Shown in pieces: positions 23,946-37,400 of a DNA stretch of 64,000 nucleotides (positions are counted from its first letter, which is position 1; each line of letters opens with the position of its first letter). Source of the stretch: Vitis vinifera (Eukaryota > Streptophyta > Magnoliopsida > Vitales > Vitaceae); NCBI RefSeq assembly GCF_030704535.1, contig NC_081822.1:3277001-3341000 (forward strand), given 5' to 3'. A program made the translations under genes and the position numbers. The notes under the pieces are model-generated. The model made no database searches, had not been told where the DNA came from, and saw nothing but the letters and a program-made list of their open reading frames with translations.

Positions 23946-25667
23946 TTGTTACAAAGTTACAAACTACCACTCGCTCTTCCACTCTCCCCTCCTCCGTGTT
24001 TGTTCTTTCATATTCGTGAGTCCCAGCAGCGAAGGAGCCTCAGCCGGCTAATCCAAGTGCACCATTGGACCTTTTAAATTTTCAAATTTTTTAGAGTTGT
24101 TTGGTACATAATTTAATTAATTATTTAGATGGTTTATGGATATATTTTTATTTTTTAGTTTTTGCTTTTAAATTAAGAATTTTCATTTTAAAAAATAAAA
24201 AATAACACGTGTATCAAGAGGCCATCTTTTATATATATATATATATATTAATTTTTTGTATTTTATACTACAACTTAAAATTTGAAAATTAAAACTTAAA
24301 TTAACAAATTAAAATAAATAAATTTCTAAATCTAGAATAGCTAATATTTGATTTTTGCATAAATCATATTATATGATATTTCTTACTCCAATAGTATTTT
24401 TAGTATGAATATTTGATAACTAAATAATGATACAAATAAATATATTAATTTAATTTCGATTTGAGTATATCACCTATTTTTTGTTTTAAAAACAAATAAT
24501 AATAATAATAATAATTTTTTTTTTTAAGATACAAAAACTTATAAACTTATATTCAATGATTTTATTTTAAAAAGTTAAAATATCAAGAAAAAATTATTAC
24601 CTCAAAAGTAAAAGATATCCAAACAAATACTTAATAACTAAAAAAAATACTTCATTCAAACAATAGAACTAAATAATAAACTTTTAAATCAACAATTAGA
24701 ATGTAATTTAATTTTAAAATATTTTAAGCCATGAATCATTAAATACTCGATTTTAACAAAAACAGGTTTAATATGTTTATTGCACTTTGGGGTAGCTTGC
24801 AGATGGAAGTTGAAACATAAAAAGTAATAATTTTAAGCAAGCACTTGGAATCCATACGGTTCATCAAGTAGCAGTGCACAAGCCGAACCCAAAAGTATGT
24901 TAGGATGATATTTCTCGCCACATAATTGATATTGAGATAGGTTCCCAGCTGCTGACGGCCGACATTACCAGGGTACCACCAAGCGTATTCATTGTCAAAT
25001 TGGCCTCCCATGGAACCAGAGCAAAGATCCATGCAGCTATCACAAAACAGAGCAGACCCATATGGCAGTTGATTGCAATTGAAAGGTTACAAACAAGCTT
25101 TATATCATATCAATCAACAGCTATAACAAGAGAGGATAACCATTTCCGTTCATCTCAAGAGAGGGCCAACCTTGTTATTCAACACTCATGTAGAGTAGTA
25201 ACGTCAAAAGTGTCAAAATATATGAAATAAAACTCAGACCAGGCCACTCAAAATGCCTGCTGTCAGAGGATAATTATAACTACCAATATAGCATGATTTT
25301 TCTGGTGTCTCTGGCACTATCAAAATTGAAGTGTACCAGATATTTGAACGGGAAGGAACTGGCCTATATAAAAAACAAGGGCCTATTCCCCCGCAAGCAG
25401 CTTTGTTAAAAACAGCCACTACACATAGCCACAGAGAAATCTCCAGCCTTATCTACACCTCCCACCAGATGTTCACATTCAACACCCAAGCAGATTCATA
25501 TTGCATCAGCCAATCTAATCCATTAAAAAAACTACTTAAAACTATACACCAACTACGTATCTACATCATCAGACCTTCCCTGTTCCAAAACATGCTCTGA
25601 TTTCTTCAGCTTCCCAAGTCTGGAACTACTAGCAATGCTTTAGCCTCACAATCCAAAACCCTCCAAA
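23946..25667. other. Intergenic between the OB-fold and DIS3L2-like genes; no gene supported
   Basis: Holds the OB-fold gene promoter (minus strand, upstream of 23945) and the DIS3L2 3' UTR. A (TA)n run lies at 24230-24249 and an (AAT)n run near 24497-24513. A minus-strand frame at 24739-25032 begins MDLCSGSMGGQFDNEYAWW; it has no recognised domain and I leave it uncalled. Confidence 0.6.
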
Positions 25668-28600
25668 TCAACCATAATATGAGTTCATGTACAGCCTTGC
25701 CCCTATATCAAGAGGTCCATCATCACCGCCAACAGCATGAAGAACTACTGGAATTGTTGAAAGGGTGCGAACTGTGAGAGGAAAAAATAAAGGGTCAATT
25801 TCATTAGCATCTGGAACACCAGATTCAGACATGCACCTTGGGCGCAAGGATGCAACACTAGCATCTCTTCCCACTGTTGTTGCACCCCACTCATTAACAG
25901 TGTCTCCAAACGCATCCACCTCCTGCTTCAAGTTGCATGGACGAATAACCCATGCAACATCTTCAAGTTGCCTGTACTTACCTTGATTCCCCCTCCAACG
26001 AGAACATTTATTTGTGGATAAATTGACTACCAATGTGGATGTAGCATCAAGCCATTCTACTGTCAAGCCTTCGACTTCATCATAGTAAATGCGTCGCTCA
26101 ATCTAGAAGTACGTATATATTAGCATAAGAAACTGATGCTCTACATTAAAAATAAATAAAAAATAGAGAGAGAGAGAAGGTGGGGGGGCGGCAGAGTGGG
26201 GAGGAGCCATAATAAAAGGAGCAAGTAACAACTCACACCAAGCTTATGAATATAAATGGACATGAATCTTGGACCCAGACCCAAAACTCTAGCTTCCGAC
26301 AATAAAACCTGGAAAAGCACAGAAGACAAGCTAGTCATGCAGATTGTTACCAGAGAGGCAAATGATCACTACACAAATCAAGCTGAAGATAAAGAGTGAA
26401 AAAGAAAGAAAAAAATACCTCTTTCTTCTTCAGCAGAACCCACATATAGAGTCTCTCACAGCCATCCTTAGCATGCCTACTAGCCAGCTTTCTCTCATTG
26501 CAATAAGCAACAACATCTGCAAGTATTTCTGTGCATGGAAGCCGGTGCTTTGATGCTGCAACTGATAGTGCCTTCTGACCTTCTACAGATTCTGCAGCAT
26601 TCTTATCAAAGTGAATACCAGTGAAACATCTTCTCATTTCCTCCCCATTCTTCACCTTTTGTATTTTTGCCCCATGCTTCAGATATAATTCCTCAGCTTC
26701 TATAGCTGCAGCCAATGTCCGATGTACTATGATATCAGGATATCGACGCAGTGGGGATGTAAAATGGGTGTAAAGAGGAACAGCCAGGGCATAATGAGAC
26801 CACTCGTTTTTGTTGTCTTTTAAGTCACCACTGCAAAAGTATGTTGCCAATTGCATTGGCCTCGAAGCATATGAAAGGAGAATATCAAACAACACAGAGT
26901 CATTTTTGAGCTTTTCCCTAATTTGCTCCAGCGAATGATTGAACTGACCAGAAGAAGAGGTGTCCAATTCTAAACCATGCTTACTACAAAATGCTTCAAA
27001 CTCCCTAAGCTTTCGCAAATTAGGCTCAGGGTGCCTTCTCAATAATGCATTATCAGGAAAAGCTCTAGATATGATTTCTGCAGCTGTCTTGTTGGCCAAA
27101 AGCATAAACTCCTCAACAAGAGAATTGGAGTCCTTCCGTACAGAAAATGTGCTGTCATATGGAACTCCATGTTCATCAAACAAGAGAATAACTTTGGCGC
27201 CATCCAGCAATAGCGCGCCATCATTAAACCTGTTGGCCCTCAAAGTTTTGGAAATTGCATAAAGATATTTAATAGATCTTATCACTTCAGGCAATTTAAA
27301 ATGGCCATGCAATTGGGGACAGTCATTTCCCAGAATTTTAGAACCCTCCACATCAAACATTCCATCAATAATGCCCTGTGCATGTTCATATGAAAGCTTG
27401 CAACAAGATTGTATCACAGTACGGCCAATCCAACGATCTACAACATCCCCAGCAAGATTAATATCCCAGAAAATGGAAAAGGCAAGTCTATCCACTCCAG
27501 GAATAAGTGAACCCAAATTCTCAGAAAGCAATGGTGGCAACATTGGCAACTTATGCTGCAGCAAATAGACACTTGTAGATCGAGATTGTGCTTCTCTGTC
27601 TAAGACTCCGTCGGGTAGAACAAAATATGATGCATCAGCAATATGGACCCCCACTCTGAAATTGCCACCAGATAACTTTTCAACTGATAGAGCATCATCA
27701 AGATCAGTGGCAGTAGAAGGATCAATAGTAAATATGCACAAATTTCTAAGATCTCTTCTTCTCTCAATTTCCTCCTGTGGCACCTTCCAAGGAATATGTG
27801 GAAGGCAGGAAAGAGATTCAGGGGAAAATTCAGAAGGACGAATTGCATTTTCGAATAAAATTGCAGCAATTCTTGGTTCTATTTCCCCACCTCGCCCAAA
27901 AATATGCATGACATGAGCTAGGGGAAGAGAACTTTCCTCCCCCCAATCACTGATTTGTGCGGCTACAAGCTCCATTTCCATTGATGCATCACCATCTTCC
28001 AATCGTTTCTTGATGCAGTCAGACAAGCCTTTCACAGGTACCACCATCTTTGGAAATTTAGGGTCAGTTGGTGTCAACTGGATGTACTCACTATCAGACA
28101 GTGACAAATAAGTTTTGTTCATTTTAGTGCCCTTTCTGTGAAGTACACGGCTAGAAAGCCACTGCTTAACACTAAGAAAACCAACAACAGCAACCCGACG
28201 AGGAGACCTCTCAATGATGGCTACAACACTGCCAGTTGGTCGTTTTGATGGGAATGAATTAATTGCAGCACAAATCTTCTCCAATGAGTCCATGTTGCTT
28301 CGCTCACCAAAACAACTTACATGTGAAGGACCAAAGACAGGGGGGTGATGTCCATTAACATGATTATGGCCCATTGGTTCTTGGGAAATATTCTCCGCTG
28401 AAAAAGCATTATCTTCGTAGGGAAACCCCTTGTCATGAAGAAGGAAGTGATTTCTTTCATGGCCAAAATCACAATTCACATCTACCTTGCCTTTTCCTTT
28501 CCAGCTATCACCAACAAAAGTAACATCAGAAAGCAAGTTATGATCTTCTGTTAGACCAGCATTGTTAGGAAACACAGTTGACCCTTTCATCCGGCTCCAT

Positions 28601-31600
28601 AATGAGAAAGGATCAACTTTAACTGCTACAATGTCTCCTTCTACCTACATGAAAGAATTGATTCCATCAATACTCCTCCCATCCCTCAAAAGAAGTGGAA
28701 AAAAAACATCAAGATAAAAAATTTTGGTAGATCTGGAACCTAAAGAAAGTGCAATGGGTGGGTGGGGGAACAGGAAACCTTTTTTTGGGTGCCCGAAACC
28801 AAACCTGGAGCTTCCCCAACCCCCAACACCCCCACCCCAACAGCTAGGGTGGGCAAGTGAGTCAGACCCAGGGGACAGGTATTACTGCATATTTTATCTG
28901 CTCAAGAATTCTTCTGAAGAAGTGCAATTTCAGCATAATATTCAAAAACAATTTTAAAGAAAGTAAAAGCATGCAACCAAGTCACAAAATTCAAAATTGA
29001 ATGATCCCAAGGTTTAACAGTCAAGCACCATAAGATCACCATAAGAAGTGCGTGCGTGACCTGGAAAACTTTTTTTTTTTTTTTATAGGTAAATGGAAAT
29101 TGTATTAAAAAAGTATATACAATGTATACAAAGCAACAAAAACCATAAAGGGCGAATACACAAAAAAAAGGGCACCCTACAGGGAGAATTGCTCATGCCA
29201 AAACTCATCATGATCTCTCTGACGTAAAATATGAAGACTATATTGCCCAATAACCTCTTGACAAAACTCACCACGCTCCCCTCTGATATAAAATTTTAAG
29301 ACTATTGCTTAATAAATTTTCAACCATCTAATAATATGGTAAAATCAAATGTAAAAAATCATCTCCACATCCAATTATTTTATCAATTAGGACCGAGACA
29401 GGAAATGCCATCTCCACACAATTATGGCACTGATACTAGTAACTTAAGTTTTTCTTCTTTTTTCTTGGTTAACGAGAAGGCAATGATAGCAGCACATTTA
29501 TATAATTGCAATTTTTAGGAAATATAGAAACAACTGGATCATCTTATGGAAAATTCAATATAAAGGAAGAACTAAAGCTCTAAATAAACATAAGATTTGC
29601 ATTATGTCAAGCTAAAAAACAGTAGACAGCAGAAGGGAAAAAATATATTAAAGTTGTGGCATGACTTTGTCAACGTGAGGCATGTATTAATGATTAAAGA
29701 TTTTAGCAGCGTCCATTGAGGATCTAGGATACACAATAATTCATATTTACAAAACTAGTCTTAAACAGGGGGGAAGCTCTACTCATCAAATCTTTATAGA
29801 ACCAATGCCTTTTTCCCCCCTTTTTCTTTCTTCTCACAATTTTGTACTTTGAAAAATGATTTACTTCTTTCAGCTGACCACATTGTATTCAATGCTAGAT
29901 GGCTTGTAGCTTAAGGGCTCTGCCACCTCTATCTTTGATATCTTTTAAGCACAAGTCAAGTCAGTAAATGATAATTTTGTATGGAAGGCTGAAAGATGAG
30001 CATTGCAAACGGCCGGTCTCAAGCTTGTATCGGTGTTTGTGGAGGGATTGAAGTCAAAACATCTTTAAAGGCTAGACCAGTTGGAGCTCCATTTGAAAGA
30101 TGCATCTTCCTTAAATCTTTTCTTCTCTCATCAATGAAATCTATGAAGAAACAGAGCTTATCCTTTTAGATTTCATTGATAGGTTTTGGATGGCCTAAGG
30201 GTTGGTTATCCACGGATTCTTATTTTCCTTTTCCTTGTTCTATTTGGTGATTCTTGTACTCTTCCTGCTACTGCCTAAAACCCCCACTTTTGGTGTTCTT
30301 AATAAACTTAATACTTGCCTATTCAAAAGAGAAAAACTTCAAAAAAGAACACTGCAATAGTGGTCTACATCGTGCCATAAACCCAACCAGCTTGAGTAAA
30401 TTGACCAAATGAAAAAATAAAAAATAAAAAATAATGAAATAAAAACAAACTAATGTCCAACCACTGGAGTTCACTGACGTCTCTCTATCTTCTTAACTAA
30501 ATCAATTGTTCTTATTTCCATTTTTCCCCCTTTCAAGTTTGCCTATTAAACATTAAAGACTAAAATGTAATGGAATTCACATACACCCATCCTCTTTTTT
30601 CATTTGTTTAATGCCAAAATACACAAACCAATAGAAGTCTCATCAATTCGGAGCCTTAGAATGTCCCAAAACATTGGCAATCTCACAACCCTCCATAAGG
30701 GTATCTGTACTGCTTCTCTCTCACTCTGCCTCACATTCCAGATAATCAAACCACCCCCCCCCCCCCCCTCCTTTCCTCTCTCTCCCTCCTCCTCAAAGAC
30801 TACTAATAAAGAAAACTATGGCATTTTGACACTTTCTAACCATCACTTTCACAAGTCCCTCCTTATAAAAAACTCGTCGCTACTCCTCAGTTTTTATTTC
30901 TAGTTTGGTAAATTCCATATATTCTGTTTTAGTACTACTTATCCTAAACCCCTTCCCATTCTAAAGAATCAATCCATAATTCTAATTTACAATTATGCTA
31001 TACTCCAACTTGATCAACTAGTCAACAACCAACATACAACCTACCAATTTTTTTCCGTATGCACCAATAACCTCATCTGTTAGAAGCACAAGATGAAAGT
31101 TAAAACCTTAATGTTGATACTCTTAGGTGTAAAACTTAATCTGTCTCTTCTCCAATTGTGATGGTCAACTAAACCAAATGGTAAGAAGTACCTTAAAAAA
31201 ATAGAGATTAAATTACATAATAGTATGTTGGTATCAGTAGAGTGTTAACTTGTTATTAGTGTCCATATCATTGGAAAAATAAATGCCACCAAAAAAGAAG
31301 CATTTTACAAATTTATCCACAAGAAAAAACTATTCCAAATTATATCTTCAAATATCCTAGGAGTTGACTATTAAGACTTGTGCAACAATAACAGAGCTCA
31401 AAAAACATAAATAAAATTGCTAAGAATAGAGAATACATGTACATATATATATATATAGACACCCAATGCTTGGCATGGATTTAAGAATTTGATAACCAAT
31501 AAATGGTTCAAACACTTTTCATCCATTAAATCAGAAACAAATAAAAAATTAAGACAGATTAGAAAATAAATAAATAAACTACAAACTTACAGCTCTATTC

Positions 31601-33827
31601 TGAGAAGCAAGTCCACTAATGAGAACATCTGTTTTCACTCCCTCTATTGTGCAGTAGGCCTAAAAAAACGAATACTCATTGCTAAAAAGTGAATTTACAT
31701 GAGGAGCAATTACAATCCTTACAATCATACTATTGAAAGAATGAAAAAAGAAAGAAAACTTATTGCCCACCTCGAGTCTATTGTATGCATTCACACGAAA
31801 CGATGCTCTGAAGACATTGCCTTTCTGCAAAACGACAAAAACCACACTCGCAAAGAGTTTATTTATTATCTGAGGATACATCCAAATACCTTTAAAATGA
31901 ATTGAGTAAAGATATACATTTCAATTTTAGTTATCAAGAATCTAAACAGAAAACCATTCGTAGACTAACCTCTAAAGCCTCGTTAACAACCTCAGTAGAC
32001 CAGTGTGGAGTAAAATATTTTCTCTGAGCACAACCCTCATCCTGATAGGGAGAAAGGACATTTTTGTTTGTAAATGACTGAATTGACTGTTCACAATCGA
32101 TGGGCACAGGACAAGATTTAGAACACATTCCTCCACTAGGATCAGAAGGAAATATATGCTGATTGTTCATGCTTCCAACCTCCGCGTGGAGTGCTTGTTC
32201 ATTCAAATGCATTGTTGGCAGAGAAGTGAAAGCGACATCAGATGCTTTGTGCAAGCCATGGTTGTCTAAAGGATCAGTCTCCAACCCACCCTGCTTTGAT
32301 GAGGAATAACTCATTGATGTGGTATCATAATTTGATATGCTACCATTTGCCAAGCATTCTGATACTTCCCCACGCATTTCATTTGCTGAACTACATGTTG
32401 CTTCATAAAAATAAAAATAAAAGGGTGTGAGATTGGCAGTCAATAGACGGATCGCTCACATAAATGCACCTAGGAAAGAGGTAGAGGGCAGAACTAGAAG
32501 AGAGAGATACAGAGAGGAGTTTATCTTTGAACCAAATGGATTTTTTTTATAGGCGGCATCGATCAAAATGGAAGAAAAATAGTTTACAAGATACATACAT
32601 TACATAACAATTTAAAAAGGTAGAGACAATGCATCATCCATAATCTGGAAAAGTTTCCATTTGGACCCTGGCATTAAGATAACACCTTCCTTCAAATTTT
32701 CTCCTTTTATTTTTTTATTTTTTGGGGAGATGATGCTTCATAGGCAACTAGGAGGTGAGATGTAACTTGAGGGTATTTTCTCTGAATTGAAATTTGAGCT
32801 AAAATCTTACTTAAACAGTTTATCTCTTTAGTATAGCTTCTTCCCCAGTCTTATAGTGTATAAATACACCAATGGATGTGAAAACCAAATAAAATAACAC
32901 AGCTACAAGCCTACAACTAAACCCACCACCTTGGGAACACTGTTTTTTTTCTTTCATGTTCAACCAGAAACCACATCAAGGAGATGTTGTTCCAGAGGAA
33001 AAACGCATATTTGGAAAATATTGTCATGCTTGTATTTTCTAATCCTTTCAAGAGAATAAAAGAGCAACTGAAGGTAAGCAGTGATAAATGGTACTCTTAG
33101 GCTGTTAGCTCATATAATCTGGCAACCCTCTCACAGTAGAACAGTCAACTTTGTGGTGGATGAGGTATTTAATTTATTTTTCAGATCGAATTGGTTAATT
33201 GCTTTCCAGTATCAAAGGATCATTTTGGAAGCAAGCTCATGCCAAATTGCTTCTCAACCTAAAGTTGTGTTTACCTGTAGGATTACATGCCCTACAGCAC
33301 AACAACCAGGCAAAATAGATGGGTAGTTATCTGGAAGGATATAACAGGAAAACTAGGTGCGCTGCTCTCTCCCTGTAAACCACCAAACCTAAACCCTTAC
33401 AAAACCCATTCCAATTGAAATTTAAACTAATGCCAAAAAATTCCTGTCTCCAGTAATCTGTTTCTACAATTTTTTAAGCTGGTGCAGTCGTATGGTATTC
33501 AAAGAGTCCAAATCACAGCCAGAAGTTTCTCCACAGGTATTATTTGTATTAGCAATAAAAGAAGGGACCAAAAATACCCTAACCCACAAATTTCTTTTCT
33601 TTTTTTTTAATAAAAATCTGACTTCCTCCGAGCTGAATCATGGCACCCAAATAGGATACCCACTGTCATAAGAATCACTCGCAGATTAACCAAAAACTAA
33701 AAGATGCAAATATCAAACCTGAAGCAGAAGCGTTCTGTTTAGAGCGCCGAGGTCGACGCCTTTTCTTCTTCTCCTTATCCCCGTCTTCACACCTCTCAAC
33801 AACAGATTGCTCAACCACTCCTCTCAT
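25668..33827 (-). CDS. SOV: DIS3-like exonuclease 2 (SOV-type RNase II), seven exons, 1131 aa
   Basis: Cytoplasmic 3'-5' exoribonuclease of the RNase II/RNR family that degrades mRNA independently of the exosome; the Arabidopsis counterpart is SUPPRESSOR OF VARICOSE. Exons on the minus strand: 33719-33827, 31970-32400, 31771-31824, 31591-31659, 26419-28644, 26237-26308, 25668-26102; sum 3396 bp, all phases consistent. The N-terminus is basic (EKKKRRRPRRSK), a possible nuclear signal. Residues 170-260 form a cold-shock domain (FRASFRVNAYNRLEAYCTIEG). The RNB domain is in the 2.2 kb exon; its catalytic acidic cluster IDPSTATDLDDA lies near residue 535, followed by VGVHIADASYFV. LYTHFTSPLRRYPDIIVHR is the conserved late RNB motif. 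The last exons give an S1-like domain. No PIN domain, which separates it from DIS3/RRP44. No catalytic residue appears lost. Confidence 0.95.
28645..31590 (-). other. Intron 4 (2.9 kb) of the DIS3L2-like gene
   Basis: Donor AGAGCT/gtaagt at 31590 and acceptor catgtag before VEGDIVAV at 28644. It contains a LINE tail (29068-29290), a 15-base C-run (30754-30768) and otherwise AT-rich sequence without coding motifs. Confidence 0.7.
29068..29290 (-). mobile_element. LINE 3'-end fragment
   Basis: A T-run followed by ataggtaaatggaaattg and a gtatacaatgtatac motif resembles the tail of the LINE at 6508. On the minus strand this is a 3' end with poly(A); only the last 200 bases or so seem present. 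It lies in intron 4 of the DIS3L2-like gene, in the host orientation. Confidence 0.5.
32401..33718 (-). other. Intron 1 of the DIS3L2-like gene, with a LINE-tail-like T-run
   Basis: Donor CTTCAG/gtttgata at 33718 and acceptor ttatgaag before CAACATG at 32400; the latter is needed for the reading phase. At 32540-32610 a T-run followed by ataggcggcatcgatc resembles a LINE 3' tail, weakly. Nothing else is seen. Confidence 0.55.
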
Positions 33828-34257
33828 GCTTTAGCGAAAGGATCAATATCCAAACAAAACAAACGCCTCAAAGCCAGGGAAATGAAACGAACAAATCAAA
33901 AGAGGGGAAAAAAATCAATACCAGAAACGAAACCCTAGATCAAGAAAAAAGGGGAAAAAAGAAAAAAAAAACTAAAACAAAAAAACGGACATCTTCCGAT
34001 CAGTAAAAAAAAAATAATCACGGAAGATCCGATTAGTATAAAGAGAGAGAAAGAACTAAAGAATCAGAAAGGAAGAGGCTGAAATCTGAAAAATATATAG
34101 AAGATGCAGGGATAGTTAAAGAGAGAGGAGAAAAGGTTTGGTGGTGTGGAGTGGAAGCTGAGAGGTGAAAAGGACGTGAAGTTTGGTCGGCGAAGACATG
34201 AGCGCCGACTCTCGATTCCTTTGTCTTCGCTCTTTACCTTTTCTCCTTTTTCCTCTC

Positions 34258-34288
<31 letters not shown>

Positions 34289-34453
34289 ACTCTCTCGCTT
34301 TCCTTTTACTTTTCTTTTCTTTACTTTATTTTTATTTTGTGAGTGAGGGTGTGGGGTGCACATTTGGAGGGAGCTGGATCTGGCGACACGTGTCGAGTCG
34401 GTAGGAACTACTAACTTGCGCCGCATGGTGAGACAGGATACCGAGTTGGCCAT
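33828..34453 (-). promoter_or_regulatory. DIS3L2-like 5' UTR and promoter region
   Basis: Upstream of the start codon lies a long pyrimidine-rich stretch (on the plus strand A-rich at 33900-34020 and a T-run of about 29 at 34263-34291, followed by ctctcgctttcc). CT-rich leaders are common in plant 5' UTRs. Open frames across the T-run encode Phe or Lys runs and are artefacts. No specific binding site is assigned. Confidence 0.45.
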
Positions 34454-37400
34454 TTTGGTAACTTGGGTGACATGGGACTTCTCTTATCCATATCTCATTA
34501 ATTGAAAATTACGTTAGGTTTTGGATTCATGATGCGTAGTGCGACTATTAATTTTCTATTTCCTTATTAATCTGAATTCGGATTTTCTATTGGTAAATTG
34601 AAACTATTGAATGGAAGTATAGGGGAAAAAAACGGTTAAGAATACTCAAATGCTTGATAAATTGAAAAAAAATAAAAATAAATTTCTTATTTCCATCCAA
34701 ATGACGAACTAATGACATACGATAATTTCTTTGACAACCTATTCTTGTTTGATATCTAATTCATAAAATTAAGGTTAAGAGAATTTTATGATAAAACTTA
34801 GTAATAATTAAAATAACTAATAAAATTTTTGAAACCCTATAAAATGAGCTGGACAAAACCGATTTTAATAATAATAATTAGTTTCAATATCCCTATGGGC
34901 ATTATTCTTTACGACTTAAAATAGTAGAATAAGAAGTACTGGGCCATAAGAAAAATGATCCATTTAGACATTTGTTACTTCTCTTTTATTCCTTTTAAAA
35001 ATAACATTTATTTTCATCACAAATTCATCTCTTTTCTCGATGAAGTTTGAAACCCTAAAATATAAATTAGATAATATAAACTAATTGATGAAGGTCTTAT
35101 CTATTTCAAATGCTATTGGGCAACATTCTCTCGTATTTCTTTCTTCTCCAAAATCTTTACATTTTTCATGTCTTTTATAATTTTTAGTTAGAATTTTTGT
35201 GATTGGTTTTTGCTGATTTTTTTGTGGTTATTTTTTATTATATATATAGTTTTATTTTAATTTCGTGTTTAAAACGAGATCTAATAGAAAATTTTAATTG
35301 ACTAGTTTCATTTTCATTAAGTTTACAATATTTAAGTCTAAAAACAAATATTTTAATAAGTGTTTGATAAACTAACTTGATTTAATAAATTAATTTAAAT
35401 TATTAAGAAAATTAAATATATTTGATAAAATGACTTACTGATATAATTTAAAATTCAAAACAACTTTAAGTAATAAGTAAATATAATCAACATATTTTTA
35501 AGTGCACATCTTTATTTTATTTTTTTATTCTTATTTTTTCTAATTACCCATGCAATACTTTGCATTCATATTAAATGCGAAATCAACAATCCCGTGGTTT
35601 GGAAAGAAACCAACCCCACTTGAAGGGAAGGTGAATCGATCCGGTTGGATTTAATTATAAATTGAGGACCCCAAATCCCACAAATATGGTACCATGATTT
35701 TGATTTGTGACAAGGACTAGGACTTGTGGCTTTGCAAAATTAACATTTCAAAATGAACACGTTTGATTTGATTGTTGTGAGTAATGGAGAAACATTTATG
35801 GTATCGATCAGATGTCCACTTATTCATACTTGGAGAGAGGCTCCAATAATTTCAACCTTTTCAAAAGTGGGGAAAAAAATACCTATTTGATAAGAATGAC
35901 AAAAAGGTAAATTGAATTAGCATTAATCCGTACAAATTGAACACATGAATTTAATTAGTTATGAGTTAGGTTTGGGTGTTCAAGTGATTTGACTCGATCC
36001 AATAAATGATAAAATAAGGGAGCAGGACTTTTAAAACTATTCACAAATAATTATTATTTACTAAAAAAATAAATAAATTATGAGGACTCTCTTTTCTTGA
36101 AAATAAAAAAGGGAAATAATACATTTTTTTTATCTTAAAACAAAAAGTCATATTTCTGAATAAACAAAAATCATTTTTGTGTTGTAAAAAAAAAAATGGT
36201 TATTATATTTATAATTTTATTTATGGTTTAAGGTAATAAAATTGATCAATAAAACAATTAATTGAAATTTTTTAATATTTCGAGAGGTAACCTCGAAGCC
36301 TTGTTTTACATCGTTGTAAAAATATATATATAGGTATCAAATGTAAAGCCCATTAATAGATTTAATTTTATTGGGCTTCTTTTAGTATGAATTAGGCACG
36401 AACCTATGGTATGGACAACTAGAGGTTTGTTTGCTTAAGTCGTTTAAAATGCATCACCAAAGGTCCGGACATAATTGAATAGATCCATGATCCTATGTCT
36501 CGGAGGTGTGAGACGAATAAATATAAATCCAAACTGTTCCCAAAGTCAAAAGCACACTTATAAAAAAATTATCAAAAGCTCTTTTCCATTATTAAAGCAC
36601 TTTTGTTGAGAAAAAGTGTGAGAAGGGGGTTTGTTGTATTAAAGTTTTTATGGTATTAGTGGTTGGTTAGTGGTTGCGAGTGGAGATAAGTTGGGGCGTT
36701 ACTTTATTCCAGCCCGCCCAGTGATATATAAATTTAAATAAAATAAAATTAATTGATTTTTTTTATTTTAATATGGATAAAATAATAATTTTTGTAAAAT
36801 TAAATTACAAATATTTATATATCTTTTTTTTTAATAAATTATACTTATTTTTACTAAAATTTTAAATTTAAGAAAAAATTAAATGGGAGGAAAGGTCATC
36901 TTGTCTTCTTTAATTTTTTTTTATTTTTGATAGAGTCCATAATAGATATAAATAAACAAGATTGGAATGGAGTGACCCCAATGTTATCCTGGTTATGAAA
37001 TGATTTTTTTTTATTGTTGACAAGAAAATGCATGGGGTTAAAAAATAAAAATAAAGAAAAGACTTATCAAGTTTATTATTAATATATTTTATGTAAAATG
37101 ATAGCTACAAATTAGATGAAAATCAAATTGAATATAGAAAGAGTTAGCATATGAAACTATCTTGTATCTTAAACTTTTCATGACAATCTCACGAGGATTC
37201 TTAAAATCTTGACCAACTTAGTTCAAGTGTTTTAAATTTAAAAATTATTGAAATACATGTTACAAAGTTAATAAAAGGAGGTCTACATGTACAAGGGTTA
37301 GCTAAATAAGCTTTTAACCCCAAAATTATTGAGTTAGTACATATGCATATGACAAGACGACCATCTAGTTGTTATGTGGACAACTAGACAATTGTTCATA

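Noticed and set aside
24739-25032. Minus-strand 97-codon frame beginning MDLCSGSMGGQFDNEYAWW
   Set aside because: The first 35 residues look protein-like, but I recognise no family and the rest has AT-rich chance composition. A protein search would decide.
34146-34453. Open frames encoding long Phe or Lys runs near 34263-34291
   Set aside because: They are translations of a T-run in the DIS3L2-like upstream region with no domain and no splice support.
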